The notes: generated by a model from the letters alone, not told the origin. Numbered from the stretch's first letter, positions 1 through 13,459 are shown. The stretch is DNA of 64,000 nt from Sphagnum magellanicum (GCA_021904315.1 CM038915.1:806001-870000); one strand, 5' to 3'. Made by a program: numbers and translations.

Positions 1-3000
1 TTGATCTGATCAACACATTCCACCAATCCATCAAGAGAATCCACTGTATCAATTTCAGACAGGAGAGAAGAAGTACTGTATAAGATCCTCTGGAAGTACT
101 GTATAACAACAGTTGTTCCACTGTTCCACTGTTGCATTTGCATCTAGTAATTATGCCTGATGGAGATCTGTCACGGGCATAGATATCAGTCACTGTATTG
201 TCATTGTAGCCTGGAGGTTTCTGATCCGCTTGTTCCAACAAGTAGTACAGCTTAGGCAATTTTTGACCAGAAATTATCTCCAGACTGTCTGTTGCAACTG
301 CATTTGTCCTAGAGGGATGGCCATCTTCGCTGAAACTCCATGCCAGACTCAACAGAGGACAGCTGGCTCCTACATTTAACTTTGCAAGTTGTAGGGAATT
401 TTTTCAGATTGGCACATGTTGGTGACCCACTTCGTAAGATAGGGAGCAAATAGAAATTGTCCTGTATGCAATATCTGCAACAGAAATTGCTAGTTATTAC
501 CATATACACAGATCCAAAGGCAAGAAGCAACTTGCTATTCAGCTTGAGAAACTACCAGATGACAAGGAATGTGAGTCATACACACTAGATGCAAGGCAAA
601 CTGAATTACAACTAAAGAAAAAATCTATAAAGTTCTATGGTGTACCTGGCCGTACTCACTTCCACTCTGGTCAAATTCAAGTATAACTTTCCTGAAGTCA
701 CAGTCGATGATATGGCCCAAACATTCCTCCTCAGTTTGACAACAGAATGCTTCACTTCCCAATTTTTCTTTCATCTTCAAGCAGCCTTCGATATCCAGAG
801 AAGATGAATAGGTGTGGGCATGTCGTTCAACTTTCATCTTGCCTCCAGGATATTCATTCAGTAGGAAACACACAGAGCATCAGATACTGCATCCTGTAAC
901 CACTCTGTTCCCAGTGGCGCTACTATCAAGATCTGCATTTGAGACCTCAAATCCTCCTTCCTGGTATTTTGCATCAGGTCTCTTGTTCAAGTTGGTCATT
1001 CTACTATTCCTAAGATCCATCTGTATGTTGGCCATGGGCAGATAGCTCCACTCATTTGGTGCAGAGCTCTCTCCAACAATGTGGAGGCAAAAGGGAAGAA
1101 AAATAGCTTCAGCATACAATGTCCATTGATTGCCCTCTCCAGCTTCAACACCAGGCTGCATTGCAGACATCCAAACATGACATTGAAGTACTCAAGCCAA
1201 TGCTGAGGGAAGGAAAATTTTGTGATGTCAACCTTGAAGAAAGAGAAAGAGAAATGGAAGAAGTTTGACGTACCTTGAGCCTGACTGGATGCTTATGCGT
1301 AACCATCAATATTTCAAACTGTCTTCCTTTCCAGGAGTTATCATGACCTTCTATTTGATTGAATTTTCTCCGCCAACTAGGATTGCTTGTACAAGTTTCC
1401 CTTGATGGCCATACAAGGTTTTTCAAGCAGGAAGCATGCTGTATTTGGAAATGCACATAGTATGAAAGCAGATTTGAAGGCTCCTTCTTGAAGACCAGCC
1501 CCTTGAGTAGTGTAGACCATGCCACAGGAGAGTTTGGCAGTCTGCCACAGTTCGCTTCTGCAGACTGTGTGGAAGTCCTCCATTTGCCTTCTACAACCAA
1601 ACTGAAGGATGTGATCTGGAACCCCATTCAGACTTAGAGGTAGAATTTTTGTAGCCCACACATGGTGCAGACAACTGACAGATCTAAACCTTAGAGAGAA
1701 AGAGAGGGAAACAATAGAATAGCCTGGAAAACAGCCACCTGGTATGGTGATGACAGGTTTGCAAAACACTGAAGATCTGGGATCATCACATCAAGTGCTC
1801 CAGTGGCATCCACCAAATGTAACTTCCCAGAATCCTGGCACACCTGACATCAACACAAAATTTGTGAATATGCATAACACACCTCCAAATGCTTTTTGAA
1901 ACCACCTTTGATGCATCAATCCATCCAACATTCTTCATGATGTGGGTCACCCCAAAGTTGGAATGAACATTCATGTACTCAGTCATAGCATTGCATTAAC
2001 ATGCTTCAGGTGAGTGGAGCTAACCCTTAAAGATCCTATCAGCACAAGGCCAAGCTCTGCACTGGAAATTATCCACCGTACATAGTGGGCACTATTTTCA
2101 CCTGTCTGCAAGCCTAGGCTGGGATTCCATTCACGGTGTGTGTCAAAACAATCACAATGTTTTTTCCCTGCTTGAGTGTGGGTCATGCCAGAGTGATTCA
2201 ATATGGTCACAGAAATTTGAAAGGGAGGGAACCTGCCACAGAAATTTCCAAGCATTATTTGTAAAGATCAGACTTGCTCACTTGCAAGAATACAGCTAGC
2301 ACATGAATTTTGTTGAGCAACTTAATAATAGTCATAACATAGAAAGTTGCTGGAGATGAGACAAAATACCTTTGTTGATAGTCTCAATGGAAGATCTTCT
2401 CCCAAGCAGCAAAAATGATTGTGCCAAAAAAACTCCTTGAACACATCCTGAGCTCATACATCAAAACTGTGGACACTGAAAACTTCCATGGTTTGTACCT
2501 TTCTCTACCAGTTTTTGACAAAAGACAACCAAAAAATACTCAAAATAATCAGAGGCTGCTAATCTATCCTCTCATCCCTCCACTTTTTGACCTTCCTCCT
2601 TTCCCAACTGAGTTCTCTGGACAAAGATGAGATCACAGCATCAGTAAAGAATGTGCTTACTCGGTGCAGAGTCACAGGTGTGGTCAGAAGGATGGGAAGA
2701 CATGCCTGTATTATGCCAGCACCCTGAAGAATCCTTGCACAATGAAACTAGAAGTGAAATCAGACACATTATAGCATGTTCTAAAAGCATGATTATTTCA
2801 AGCAGAACTGCTGAATCTGCTTATCTGCTATTCAAATTCTTATTGCACACACAGAGACTGGCGTATACAAGCAATCAGAAAGATGTGAGAAGTGAGCAAT
2901 AAAATAAAGGGCCCCTCCTCTGAGACAATAATGCATTGATATAATAGATCATGATCTGATAAGATTGGCTAGAATAAAAGCCTTTCAACATACAAATAAC

Positions 3001-6000
3001 TGCAAAATTTGGACAGAAAAGCAGAGGACAAAGCATAACAATTACTGCAGCCTACAATGCTTATTAAAACAAAATGAAGTTGTTGCCAAGTACCTTCTTT
3101 GATCCAATCAGCTGCTTCTGAGTGTACACTCCTTGAAACTTGCACCTTAGGCTCACAATAACTTGCAATACCCTGTAGAATAATCAAAGAGCAATCAGAC
3201 AATGGTTATCAGAAGACTATCTTATAGGCACTGTCACTGAATACAATATGTGGCCAGAAACAAACTTACCAAAAAGCAGAAGCAAAAGGAAGGTGTTCCA
3301 TGTGCTTGCTAAGATGATTTCATGAAGGTTGCTGGAACACTGGCCTGTTCAAACATGCAATCTATGCTCTTAGGAACACCTTCATTGAAGCTCTACTACA
3401 TCAACATTCTTCACAAGATTGAACATGTGAAAGAAACAGGCTAGGAAAAGCACAGTGCTAATGAGCATGTCTTCTCTAAGATAAGATGAACTACTGGGTA
3501 TCCTACTGAGTAATGGCCCCCTTCAGAAGTGGGCTCCACAAATACAGATGCTTTCCCAGTACTGTACAACCATCAAAAACCTCAATATGCTTTACAAGAA
3601 AAGGAAAAACACCACATGCTCAACTAGATGGCCCTCACAAGACTTGTTGGAGTGGATGCTGACTCACATAACATTCAAATCAGAGAAAGAACAACACACA
3701 CATGTGACCAAAAGCAAGCACCGAGCAGCAGCCCCTTCTCCCCTGCACTGTCAAGGACCATGATGTGCACATGCCTTACAGCTACCTGCAGAACATTGAT
3801 ATCATGGATCAGGTCATGCTATCACCATGATGGATCTGATTACATGCACTGCAAATTCAGTAGAAAGTTTGAAGAGACTCTTGCTTACCATAGCCCCAAC
3901 ACGAAGCCCGTGCAATTGGCTGACATTGTAGTGTGTTAGCAGTAGCCATGCTTGCTTGTTGAGCTCCACTAGCTGCCCCAGCATGGGAATACCTGTAACA
4001 ATCCCAATGTGTGACCCAATTCATGCACCTGCAAGTATGAGGCTGTTCAGATCAAGAAATCCAATCTAGCATAAGTGCGGGAACAGACCAAATTGATCAA
4101 TACCAATCAGTGGACAGAGTGATCAATGATGAATAGACAATGTAAACTCAAAATATCAATTGCCCTAAGACCCTGCATTGAATATATGACTGGATGAAGA
4201 TTGCCAGAATGCTGTTGCCACACATGTACCTTCTTTGGAGTCACATGCTAATTCCTTGTGAATAGTTGCTCTTGTGACTCGGCTAGTGGTTGGATCCCTT
4301 TCTCTTGCCCTAAAACAAGGCTCTTTCCCCCCACAATCCATGGGGACACACCCTAAAGGAGAAAGTTGTGACACCAGGCTACTCTTTGTTGTCACAAAAA
4401 GAAGGTGCTCATTTTTCTCAGGCCCTACCAGGATCAATTTCCTTTGAAGCCCAGTGATGGTCACACACTGCCCAATCACCAAAGACAACACTGGATGCCA
4501 AGAAGCCACTGAACCAGAAAAGTAGACATGCACACATTCTTTGCCAACAGCAGGCAGTAGAGCATTATGCTCACAGTGAGGGATGTGAGGACACATGCGT
4601 AGCTCCACAATAAAACCCAACATAGTCTGCCCTGCTGATTCCTGTTTGAAGCCGGACTTTTCAGTACCATTCCAAGCAAGACTTTTGGCAGATTTGGCAA
4701 CTGATGCACTTACAGGAGAAGCCTTTGAAGGAAGCACAAATGGAGGGCTAATGCAATGAAGAAAGCCCCATATCTCCACCTGTGAATTATGTCATTTCTT
4801 CAGTTGAGGGCTCTCACAGACAATCTTCCCAATGTCTGCAGCTGTAGGACTGAGAGAAAGTGAGGGAAAGGTTGGCAGCTGCACACAATGTCAAAGAAGA
4901 CATTATGTCACACAAAGTTTACAGAGAGATGAAAATAGATATTACTTTGTGTTTCTGAAATACAAGACATGATGTGCACATACCCTTACATGTCCAAAAC
5001 TTCTGAAGTGGTTTGAACAATATTGCAAATAGCAGCAAACGACAGTGAATTCCACAAAATTTTACGAACCTGCAAAGAAACTGCAGAAGACCCTGCCAGC
5101 AACTTCAGACTGTGAATCTCCAAGCATCCTCCAGCACTCAAACTGCTCTTATAGTCCTCACCACTGCAGGAAGGTCCATGCACTATCGTCCCCTTTCCCA
5201 GATACTTTCGAAACTCATTTGTGTTGCCACTGCTTGAGAACAATTGCCTGGATCCTTCTGCAGCTGCTGCTTCCACAACACTGCTGCACTTGACAACAGC
5301 ATGTCTGCAAACTGCAGAACAAGCTGTCCTCGGTACAAACGTCCAACAAGTTATCTGTGTGCCATTGCACAATTCATCAGCACCAGAATTGCTTCAAGCC
5401 GATTGAAATCCAATGTCCTCTCGCATCCAGAATTCTGAATCTCGCATGTTGAGAATGTGCTCTGGATATGACACAGAGCCCTCCATTGCGCATATTCTCA
5501 AAGGAATCCTAAAAAGCTGGTGAGAAAAGGCAGAGGATACTGACCTGCACAAGCTGGCCGAGGAACTGCGGGCGAAGGCTGGCAACAGAACAACAAATGC
5601 TGATCTCACCATCAGTTAGGGCCAAACAATCGATCGTGCGGTGATCACGTTGTAGATCCGCAACACTACTTGTACTCGTACTCGTATTCAACAGCTGCAA
5701 TCGACCGACGATCGACCACGGCTCCCTCGAAATCTGAAGCCACTCCGAACCTAGTCTCTGCTTCTTCTTCTTCTTCCTCACAGAATTACAGAACTCAACA
5801 ACAGGAAAAGCAGCAGCAGCAGATCCTTCTTTTGTACGCTTCGGGTGGCTCCCTGAATCAACAACACACGTCTGTTCTGCGGCATCACTGGAAGAAGATG
5901 CTAGTGGCAACGAATCAGTATTGTGGAGAAAGAAGGATGAGGAGGAGAAGAGAAGAGTAATGGAGAGGAGGTCACGCAAGGAGAGGCGATTCTCTTGCAT
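1..6000 (-). CDS. CTC1: CTC1-like telomere maintenance protein (CST complex), multi-exon, 3' end off window
   Basis: CTC1 is the large OB-fold subunit of CST (CTC1-STN1-TEN1), which binds telomeric single-stranded DNA in the nucleus and promotes lagging-strand fill-in. Exons recognised on the minus strand: 6000-5545 (152 codons, with SREPWSIVGRL and an OB strand ending FLGQLVQ); 5354-about 5070, in phase, starting ITCWTFVPR; about 4747/4722-4230 (CVHVYFSGSVASWHPVLS then GQCVTITGLQRKLILVG); 3992-3889 (MLGQLVELNKQAWLLLT); 3785-about 3680 (VRHVHIMVLD, GLLLGACF); 1843-1739 (KLHLVDATGALDVMIPDL); 1615-1274 (SFSLVVEG to VTHKHPVRLK); 1155-about 901 (LYAEAIFLP); about 870-646 (EECLGHIIDCDFRKVILEF); about 379-1 (LNVGASCPLLSLAWSFS). 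These match conserved plant CTC1 blocks in order, as remembered. Exons between 1850 and 3680 are not securely identified. An in-frame TGA at 882-880 is unexplained. Identity is firm, exact structure partial. Confidence 0.83.
1274..1615 (-). other. CTC1: CTC1 internal exon (114 codons)
   Basis: Exon lies between acceptor ttccag (ending 1616) and donor AAG|gtacgt (1273). The preceding exon 1843-1739 ends in phase 0, so the reading passes from SSPYQ into ITSFSLVVEG. The block LVVEG followed downstream by YYVHF and VTHKHPV is characteristic of the central to C-terminal OB region of plant CTC1. It also holds CLKNLVWPS, close to a conserved Cys-containing segment of the family. Confidence 0.75.
5545..6000 (-). 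other. CTC1: CTC1 exon 1 (N-terminal OB-fold)
   Basis: Starts with ATG at 6000-5998 and runs 152 codons to the donor CAG|gtcagt. A serine-rich stretch is followed by a basic run (RKKKKKQR), then the first OB-fold with motif SREPWSIVGRL and strand LALTDGEISICC. Intron 1 is 190 bases; its acceptor, tgtgtgccattg-side ACACAG, joins in phase 0 to ITCWTFVPR, which restores the expected OB strand. The longer reading into the intron stops after 11 codons, which supports the splice. The start could be further upstream because the frame stays open without another ATG that I can see. Confidence 0.75.
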
Positions 6001-6138
6001 TGAATTCTCTGCGAAATCAGAGTCGATAATGGCCGAAGCGATTGAACTAAGTGGTGCAAATCCAGAAGCTCGTCCAATGCTCCGATCCCTGGTGCAATCA
6101 CTACTGCATCATGCAAAACGCAAACTGTCGCCCTCTTG

Positions 6139-6162
6139 CTCTCTCTCTCTCTCTCTCTCTCT
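6139..6162. repeat. (CT)n microsatellite in the CTC1 5' leader
   Basis: About 12 CT dinucleotides, reading GA on the CTC1 strand, lie about 140 bases upstream of its ATG. CT/GA tracts are common in plant 5' UTRs. Similar tracts recur in the leader-like part of the A repeats. Confidence 0.8.
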
Positions 6163-6257
6163 AGTGGTGCAAATGTGGGCAAGAGAAAACACAGTAGCGG
6201 TTTCTGCATTCCGCGCTCCCCCACCCTTTTAGTATCCAATCTTCGAAAACCTCGGGG

Positions 6258-6263
6258 TTTATA
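6258..6263 (-). promoter_or_regulatory. Candidate TATA box of CTC1
   Basis: TATAAA (followed by CC) on the minus strand, about 258 bases upstream of the CTC1 ATG. Transcription would start near 6230, just upstream of the GA tract. Inferred from position and motif only. Confidence 0.45.
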
Positions 6264-7034
6264 AGAGTTGGCGGCAACTGATTTTCTTTTGTTTTTTCGT
6301 GGCGAGATTTCGCAATCTTTTGGCCTCAATTTTTCAAATAACAAATATTCATTCGTAATTTTTTGTCTCTAAAGAAGCAAAAATCAACAATTTTTTTGGG
6401 AACTGAATTTTCAGAGAAAATAAGTTTTTGTTATATTTCAAGTTTATACCAAGGTTTTGTTTTTTTTTTTTTCTTTGGATTTTGTGATATAGTCACATTG
6501 GCGACCATCCACAACGACCACAAGGAGGATTAATTTCAGTGATGAGTAATCGAAACTGGTATATGGGGATTTTTTTGGAATTCTTTGTATGGTCACGCAT
6601 ATGGACCATTCCAAAGACAATTTCAGAAATAACTATCTCATTTTCAAGCTTAATTATTTATTTTTCTTTTAATAATGACTTCTTTTTTATTTAATTTAAC
6701 AACTATCTCCCACCTTTCCTAATAACTATCTCCATTTTATATCTATCTCACTTGTTTTTTCTCCTTGTCCACCAACATAGATATGAAAAAACAAATTAAC
6801 ATGCGTTTTTTCATGTCCATGAAATGTATATTAATTTAAATTAATTTTGACATTGAAATAAATAATAATGAATTATTGAAAATCATAAGAAAAAAATTAA
6901 ATAGTTGATTGTCGTTGGCAGTGTGTAACAGTGCAATGCTCAAATTATATGCTACATCATTGAAAAGTCTTTTTTAAAAAAATTAACTTTGCTTTTGAAT
7001 GATGAAAACTTACTAATCGTCAATAAAACAAAGC

Positions 7035-7186
7035 ACCCAACAAAGGGAGAGAAAATGGCACAAGATGAAAGGACTCATGTCCTAGGAAATGAAAATTCCT
7101 CCAATGAAACACCCAACAAAGGGAGAAAAAATGGCACAAGATGCAAGGACTCATGTCCTAGCAAATGAAAAATCCTCCAATGAAGG
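7035..7186. repeat. Two-copy tandem repeat, 76-bp unit
   Basis: Two adjacent copies beginning acccaacaaagggag and containing ggactcatgtcctag, with a few substitutions between them. The ggactcatgtcc core is itself an imperfect palindrome. No coding content. Confidence 0.8.
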
Positions 7187-8200
7187 CAGATCACAATGAA
7201 ATAGGAACAAATCAAATATCTAAATTTCTCAAATGTGATAAGTATATCAAAATAATGAAGAAGAAAAGAACAAAAAAAAACATCTAGCCATAAAAACCTT
7301 CACCTATAGCAAACAACACATTTTAAAATAGAGGTCACCCACGCACATTGCAACGTCACTAAAAGTCTAGCTTTGTTTATAAAATGAACACAAAATTGAA
7401 ATAAAAAAACTTCCAATGCTCTTCACTATTCACACCATGTTAACACATCAATGAAACAAAATTGTCAACCTATTCATGCAAACACCCAAAAACCTTTGTG
7501 GTTAAAAGGAGAAACATAACCACTAAATATCGATCATAATAAAGACTATCTTTAACCTAATTGTCACAATAACCCCATGCCATGACATAAAGTTGCTTGC
7601 AAAACCAAATATGTGCAAATGGGGTTAGTGAAGATGACATCAAACAACATCCACCATCCATTAAAACCACACATCAACCAATTGATGTGAAGACAAAGGC
7701 AAGTGACAAAAAAATATGAATGTACCCACATGGAACGTAAAATTTTGCATCCCTTACAATAGATGCCAAAACATCTCACATAACATCATGGGAACTCGTT
7801 TTTTTCTTCACATAGCATCACGAAAAGCCATTTTTTTTCACAATGGGCACAATCAAAAAAAGTGGATCCCCATAAGATCCAAAAATTGGTCACAAATGCA
7901 ATGCTTGAAAGGAACATTAGTATAAATAAATAAAATACATGACTAAAAACATAAGGTGCAACATATGGATTGTTGAGTAAAAATTATAAGTTAATTAATT
8001 CAAATATAAGGTACATTTTATTCAAATAATCAATTTAATTATAATATAAAACATATAATAATTTGAAGTAATTAATTATAATTAATATAAAGTGATTTTA
8101 ATATGTATTTAATATAAATTTAAATAATTATAAAATAGGTTGGACAATTATCTAATACCCCTAAAAATGGTTGTTTGACACATGTAGATCCCAAACTTTA

Positions 8201-8362
8201 TATTAAGTGTCCCCCAAGATGTAATGTCACAAACCAAAGGTTAAAAAATGAAAAAAACCAAACTGAATACGTAACATACTTGGTATTAAGTGTCCCCAAG
8301 ATGCAATGTCACAAACCAAAAGTTAAAAGATGGAAAAACCAAATTGAATATGTAACATAATG
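8201..8362. repeat. Two-copy tandem repeat, about 83-bp unit
   Basis: Two adjacent copies beginning tattaagtgtcccc and containing aatgtcacaaaccaaa, with small differences. An open frame crosses both copies, but it is repetitive and unlike any family I know. Confidence 0.8.
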
Positions 8363-9309
8363 AAAAATAAAGTTTAAAACCAACCCAAAATAAGATCATT
8401 GGACAAAGAAACAACCATGCACTTACACCAAGCCTCGCAAAAGATATTTGAATATTCTTCAATTAATTGAATTCATATATATAAATAATGAGTTTAACAT
8501 TTTGTTAGATTCATAACTTGTTCAAATTGAAAACTTTCAAAACTTTGAAAAAAGTTATCATTTCAATGTAATTTAATCACTAATCAAATAATATATTATA
8601 AAGGGAAAAGATTGATGATTTCTTTCAAGTTTGAATTTTGATGCATTTTTCAAATATGAATATTTCATGTTCATCCATGTACTAATTTGTTTTTATTTTT
8701 ATTTTTATTTTTATTATATATTTACAAATCAATCACATCTTGGAATTCTAATGTCTTTTGTCAAGGTTAAAGCATTTTAAGTTTACATTTGGCTACAAAA
8801 AATTTAAATCAATATTTTTTAAACCCCAATACCATTTAACAAATATAATTGTAATTATAATAAATTAATTGCAAAGTACCAATTTTAATGAAAATTTGTC
8901 CATGAAATTTCCCCATATAAAATAGCAACCATTAAAAACAATTTTCCCCATCAAAGTTTTCTAGATTTCTTGAAGTCATGGAAATCAATCATATGAATTC
9001 AAAATTTTGTTCATTATTACATCATGTTATGATAATGTTGATGATTATGAATTTTTGAGATTATAAAATGTTCTTTCATTAAAAATGTACTTGGGCTAAA
9101 TATATTTTTGTCATTTGACAACAATAAATTGTACTTTCAAAATTAATTTTAAAAAATGTTGTCATGCAAGGGTTTTTTTTAAACCTTTATAATTTATTTG
9201 TGTACATTACAATATAAAAGTGCAATTCTGAATCAGTTAAAAATTCATGATTTTTATTTTTTAAATAGTTTTCAAACCTAAATTATTTCTATGTGATTTG
9301 TATAATAAT

Positions 9310-12300
9310 TCAAAATGAATGAAATGTTATTGACACAACATATAATTTTAGTTTTACTTTAAATCCTACACATTATAATCTACATTTAGTCAACAATTTA
9401 AGCTTTTAACATGCATTCAATTTCCCAAGAGATGTAAATAACTTTCATTAATTCAAACACCTCGACAAATGAAGGTTCAAAATGCATTGAAGTGACCAAT
9501 ATACATGGGTAATTTTTGCAAGTTCGAACATTCTAACAAATGAAAGTTTTGGAGTGCATTCGATTAACCAATAAATGTAGATAATTATTGCAAGCTTGAA
9601 CACATGCGCAAATTAAGATTTTGTAATACACTGAATTGGCTAGTAGATGTAAGTATTTTTTGCAAGCTCGAACAATTGTTCAAATTAAGGTTTTTTAGTG
9701 CACTAAATTGTCCAATAAATATAGGTAATTTTTGCAAGCTCGAACAATAGTTCAAATTTAGGTTTTGGAGTGCATTCAATTGACCAATAGATGTAGGTAA
9801 CTCTTGCAAGCCCCAACAACTTGACAAATGAAGGTTTTGGAGTGCACTCAATTGCCCAATAGATGTAGGTAATTCTTGCAACCTTGAACAATTTAACAAA
9901 TGAAGGTTTTGTAGTGCACTCAATTGCCCAATAGATGTAAGTAATTCTTGCAACCTTGAACAATTCAACAGATGAAGGTTTTGGAATGCACTCAATTGCC
10001 CAATAGATGTAAGTAATTCTTGCAACCTTGAACAATTTAACAAATGAAGGTTTTGGAATGCACTCAATTGCCTAATAGATGTAGGTAATTCTTGCAACCT
10101 TGAACAATTTAACAAATGAAGGTTTTGGAATGCACTCAATTGCCTAATAGATGTAGGTAATTCTTGCAACCTTGAACAATTTAACAAATGAAGGTTTTGG
10201 AGTGCACTTAATCGCTCAATAGATGTAAGTCATTTTTACAACCTTGAACAATAATTCAAATCAAAGTTTTGGAATGCATTCAATTGGCCAACAGATGTAG
10301 GTAATTTTTGCAACCTCAAACACTTCCACAAATTAAGGTTTTCAAGTTCATTCAATTAGCCAATAGATGTAGGTAATTCTTGCAACCTCGAACACTCCCA
10401 TAAATGAAAGTTTTGGAATGCACTCAAATTGCCAATAAACATAGGTAATTCTTGCAAGCCCCAACACCTTGACAAAAAAAAGGTTTTGGAGTGCACTCAA
10501 ATTGCCAATAGATGTCAATAATTCTTGAAATCTTGAACAATTTCACAAATCAAGGTTTTGGAGTGTTTTAAATTGGCCAATACACTTAGGTAAATTTTGC
10601 AACTTCGAACAATAATTCAAATGAAGGTTTTTGACTATATTCAATTGCCCAGTATATGTCGATAATTCTTGAAATCTTGAACAATTTCACAAATCAAGGT
10701 TTTGGAGTGTTTTAAATTGGCCAATACGCTTAGGAAAATTTTGCAACTTCGAACAATAATTCAAATGAAGGTTTTAGACTGCACTCAATTGCCCAATAGA
10801 TGTAGGTAACTCTTACAAGTTCAAACAATTTAACAAATGAAGGTTTTGGAATGCAATCAATTCGCCAATAAATGTCAGTAATTCTTGCAAGCTTGAACAA
10901 TTTAACAAATGAAGGTTTTGGAGTGCACTCAATTTGCTAATTGATGTAGGTAATTCTCACAACCTCGAACAATTGTTCAAATCAAAGTTTTGGACTGCAC
11001 TCAATTGCCTAATAGATGTCGATAATTCTTGCAAGCTAGAATAATTGTTCAAATCAAGGTTTTGGAGTGCACTCAATTGGCCAATAGATGTTCGTAATTC
11101 TTGCAAGCTCAAACAATGCTTCAAATCAAGGTTTTGGAGTGCACTCAATTGGCTAATAGATGTCGCTAATTCTTGTAAGCTCAAACAATGCTTTAAATCA
11201 AGGTTTTGGAGTGCACTTCATTGGCCAATAGACGTAGGTAATTCTTGTAAGCTTGAACAATAGTTCAAATCAAAGTTTTGGGTTACATTCAATTGACCAA
11301 TAGATGTAAATAATTCTTGTAAGCCCCAACAACGTGAAATCAAGGTTTTGGAATGCATTCAATTGGCCAATAAATGTCGGTAATTCTTATAAACTTGAAC
11401 ACATCGATAAAATAAGCTCTTGAAGTGCATTCAATTGGCCAATAGATGTAGGTAATTCTTTCAAATTCGAACACCCCGATAGATTAAGTTTTAAGAGTGC
11501 ATTCAATTTGCCAAGAGATGTAGGTAATTCTTTCAAATTCGAACACCTCGATAGATTAAATTCTAAAAGTGCATTCAATTTGCCAAGAGATGTAGATAAT
11601 TCTTTCATATCAACATGTAATTCTTGCAAGCTGGAACACCCTAATAAATTAAGTTTTAAAAGTGCATTCAATTTGCCAATAGATGTAGATAATTCATTCA
11701 TAATAATAGATATTGACATATTAACACCATGGCTTAAAATATCAAAAGAAAATTGTAAACGATCACATTTCGTTAAATGGAATACTTGTAAGTGATAACA
11801 ATTAAACAAATTATTTGACAACTTTTGGATCATGCATTCTTGGAAACATAACCATCGAAGGTTATTTAAATCTTGACCTTGGATGAAATTTTCCACCATA
11901 TTTGGTGAGGCTTTTGTTAGGTCAAATAACTTAAGGTTGTCAAATTCCTTTGAGCCATTTTGGAAAAATGAAAGCAAAACTCCACATTCTTTAAAAGAAA
12001 TGCCTTCTAAAGCTTTCACCACCTATCACATGAAACAAATTACAAACAATTTTCAACATCAATAAAAATAAATTTTCATTCTAATGCCATGTTTTTAATG
12101 AAAAAATATTGCATCTTCTTAAGTAAAGTTTAAACTTATGGTTTCATTTCGAATTTTGATAAAATATATATAACATAGTATTGAATTAACACGTGTTGCT
12201 CAAACTTGATTCTTTTGCAAAAATATATTTAGTTTCCAAATAAATCGATTCATTTTAACTTCCATTGTGATATTTCTGCCCATTTGATTAAAGATTTATC

Positions 12301-12945
12301 TTTCAAATTTTGTAATTTAAACATAAGGCTTGATGAATCATCTCCATTCCAATGCATTCGACAAAATGGATTGATGTTGATGTCTTTGCAAATAGATTTG
12401 TTAAAGTCTATTGAAAGTTGTTCCATTTTTTGGTTGAAAGATTTCATAGTTTTCAAAAGACCTAATCAGGATTTATCTTTGGCGATTTGTTAACATTGCC
12501 ACTTGAAATACTTTGATAGATCTTCAATACCACCAACATGTGGTACATTATAAAACACCACACCTTTCAAAATTTTCAAAAAAAATTCCCAACAATTTTG
12601 TGTTTTAACATCCAAATTAGTCATTTGCTTTGAGACACATGTTTGTGCATTTTAACCACCAAGCTTTTGAAGACAAGACCTCCAAAACTATAAGCGACCA
12701 TTGCCATTGGTCCATCCCAAAGAGTTTCATACCTATAAAATATTTTAAAATACACCAAAAATGCATCAACAACAGTTTTAATGGTAATGTACATGTACAA
12801 ATAGTCAAAACATTGTATATTGTATATGGTGCAATTTGTCAATCAACACAACAACCTAAGCTAAAGTCCATAACATATTTGTTTGTAAGTTTTTTTTAAT
12901 TTTTCATTTTCATTTAAAATTTTACCTATAAAATGTTCCAACCCT
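9310..12945 (-). pseudogene. HNL (hydrolase-NB-ARC-LRR) pseudogene
   Basis: Homologue of the HNL gene at 18987-29528. It keeps the LRR exon (start 12022, VVKALEGISFKECG, same acceptor), broken by stops into frames at 12022-11387, 11184-10957 and 10187-9585. It keeps a stub of NB-ARC joined directly to exon 3 (12250-12732), including the nucleophile motif AYSFGGLV near 12700. An internal deletion fuses the end of exon 3 (ICKDININ) to the end of NB-ARC (FCRMHWN). It removes exon 4, the P-loop and the rest of NB-ARC, and a second small deletion removes the MHD region. Homology in intron 2 ends near 12945, so exons 1 and 2 are absent. The 3' flank (9310-9480) matches 18850-19080. Confidence 0.88.
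9585..12022 (-). repeat. Degenerate 72-bp LRR repeats of the pseudogene
   Basis: Tandem 72-bp units encoding 24-residue LRRs (LPTSIGQLSALQNL type), with more substitutions, small indels and stops than the array at 19-25 kb. Three groups of in-frame units remain. Neighbouring units near 9900-10190 are almost identical (RLQELPTSIRQLSAFQNLH), so some local amplification happened within the decaying array. Confidence 0.85.
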
Positions 12946-13459
12946 TATAAACTTGACAATGTACTAATTAATGTAGTTGCTACTATCATGACACATAATC
13001 AAGTACTAGAACAATAGGTGCATAGAGAACATGAATCGGTGAAAGCAAAAATAATAATTAATTGGCAAACTAAAGAATAAATGCGTGATTTTTTTATTCA
13101 CACTATCAAGGAGTTATAGGGGAGTGATTCAATATCACAAAAAATCATTCAATTTAATGAACCACTTCATTCAAATTAGGTGGGTTTACCAGAACCAATG
13201 AATCAATCAATTACTAGCAAATGATTTGTTCAATTGACTACACAAACTACCTTACTAGAAAAGACTTTGGAGGAAAGTTTGAAAAACATCTCCACCCAAA
13301 TTTTAGAGACCAAATACATAATCAACTTGGGACAACTATTGAAGATTGTGCCAAACATTAAAAGATACATTTAAAAACTAATTAAACATGTTTGGCCGGT
13401 ACAACCTAAACCTATTCAACTTGAATGTGCCTATGCAACAATGGCCATTGACCATTAAA

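Larger units (their letters stand above)
6350..9309. other. AT-rich intergenic spacer
   Basis: No reading frame with recognisable similarity. The base composition changes sharply from the CTC1 gene to a highly AT-rich sequence. The only structure I see is two short tandem duplications (7035-7186 and 8201-8360). Short open frames here are low-complexity chance frames. Confidence 0.6.

Noticed and set aside
5670..5960. Plus-strand 96-codon frame
   Set aside because: Antisense to CTC1 exon 1; low-complexity Ser/Gln runs come from the CT and GAA-type tracts.
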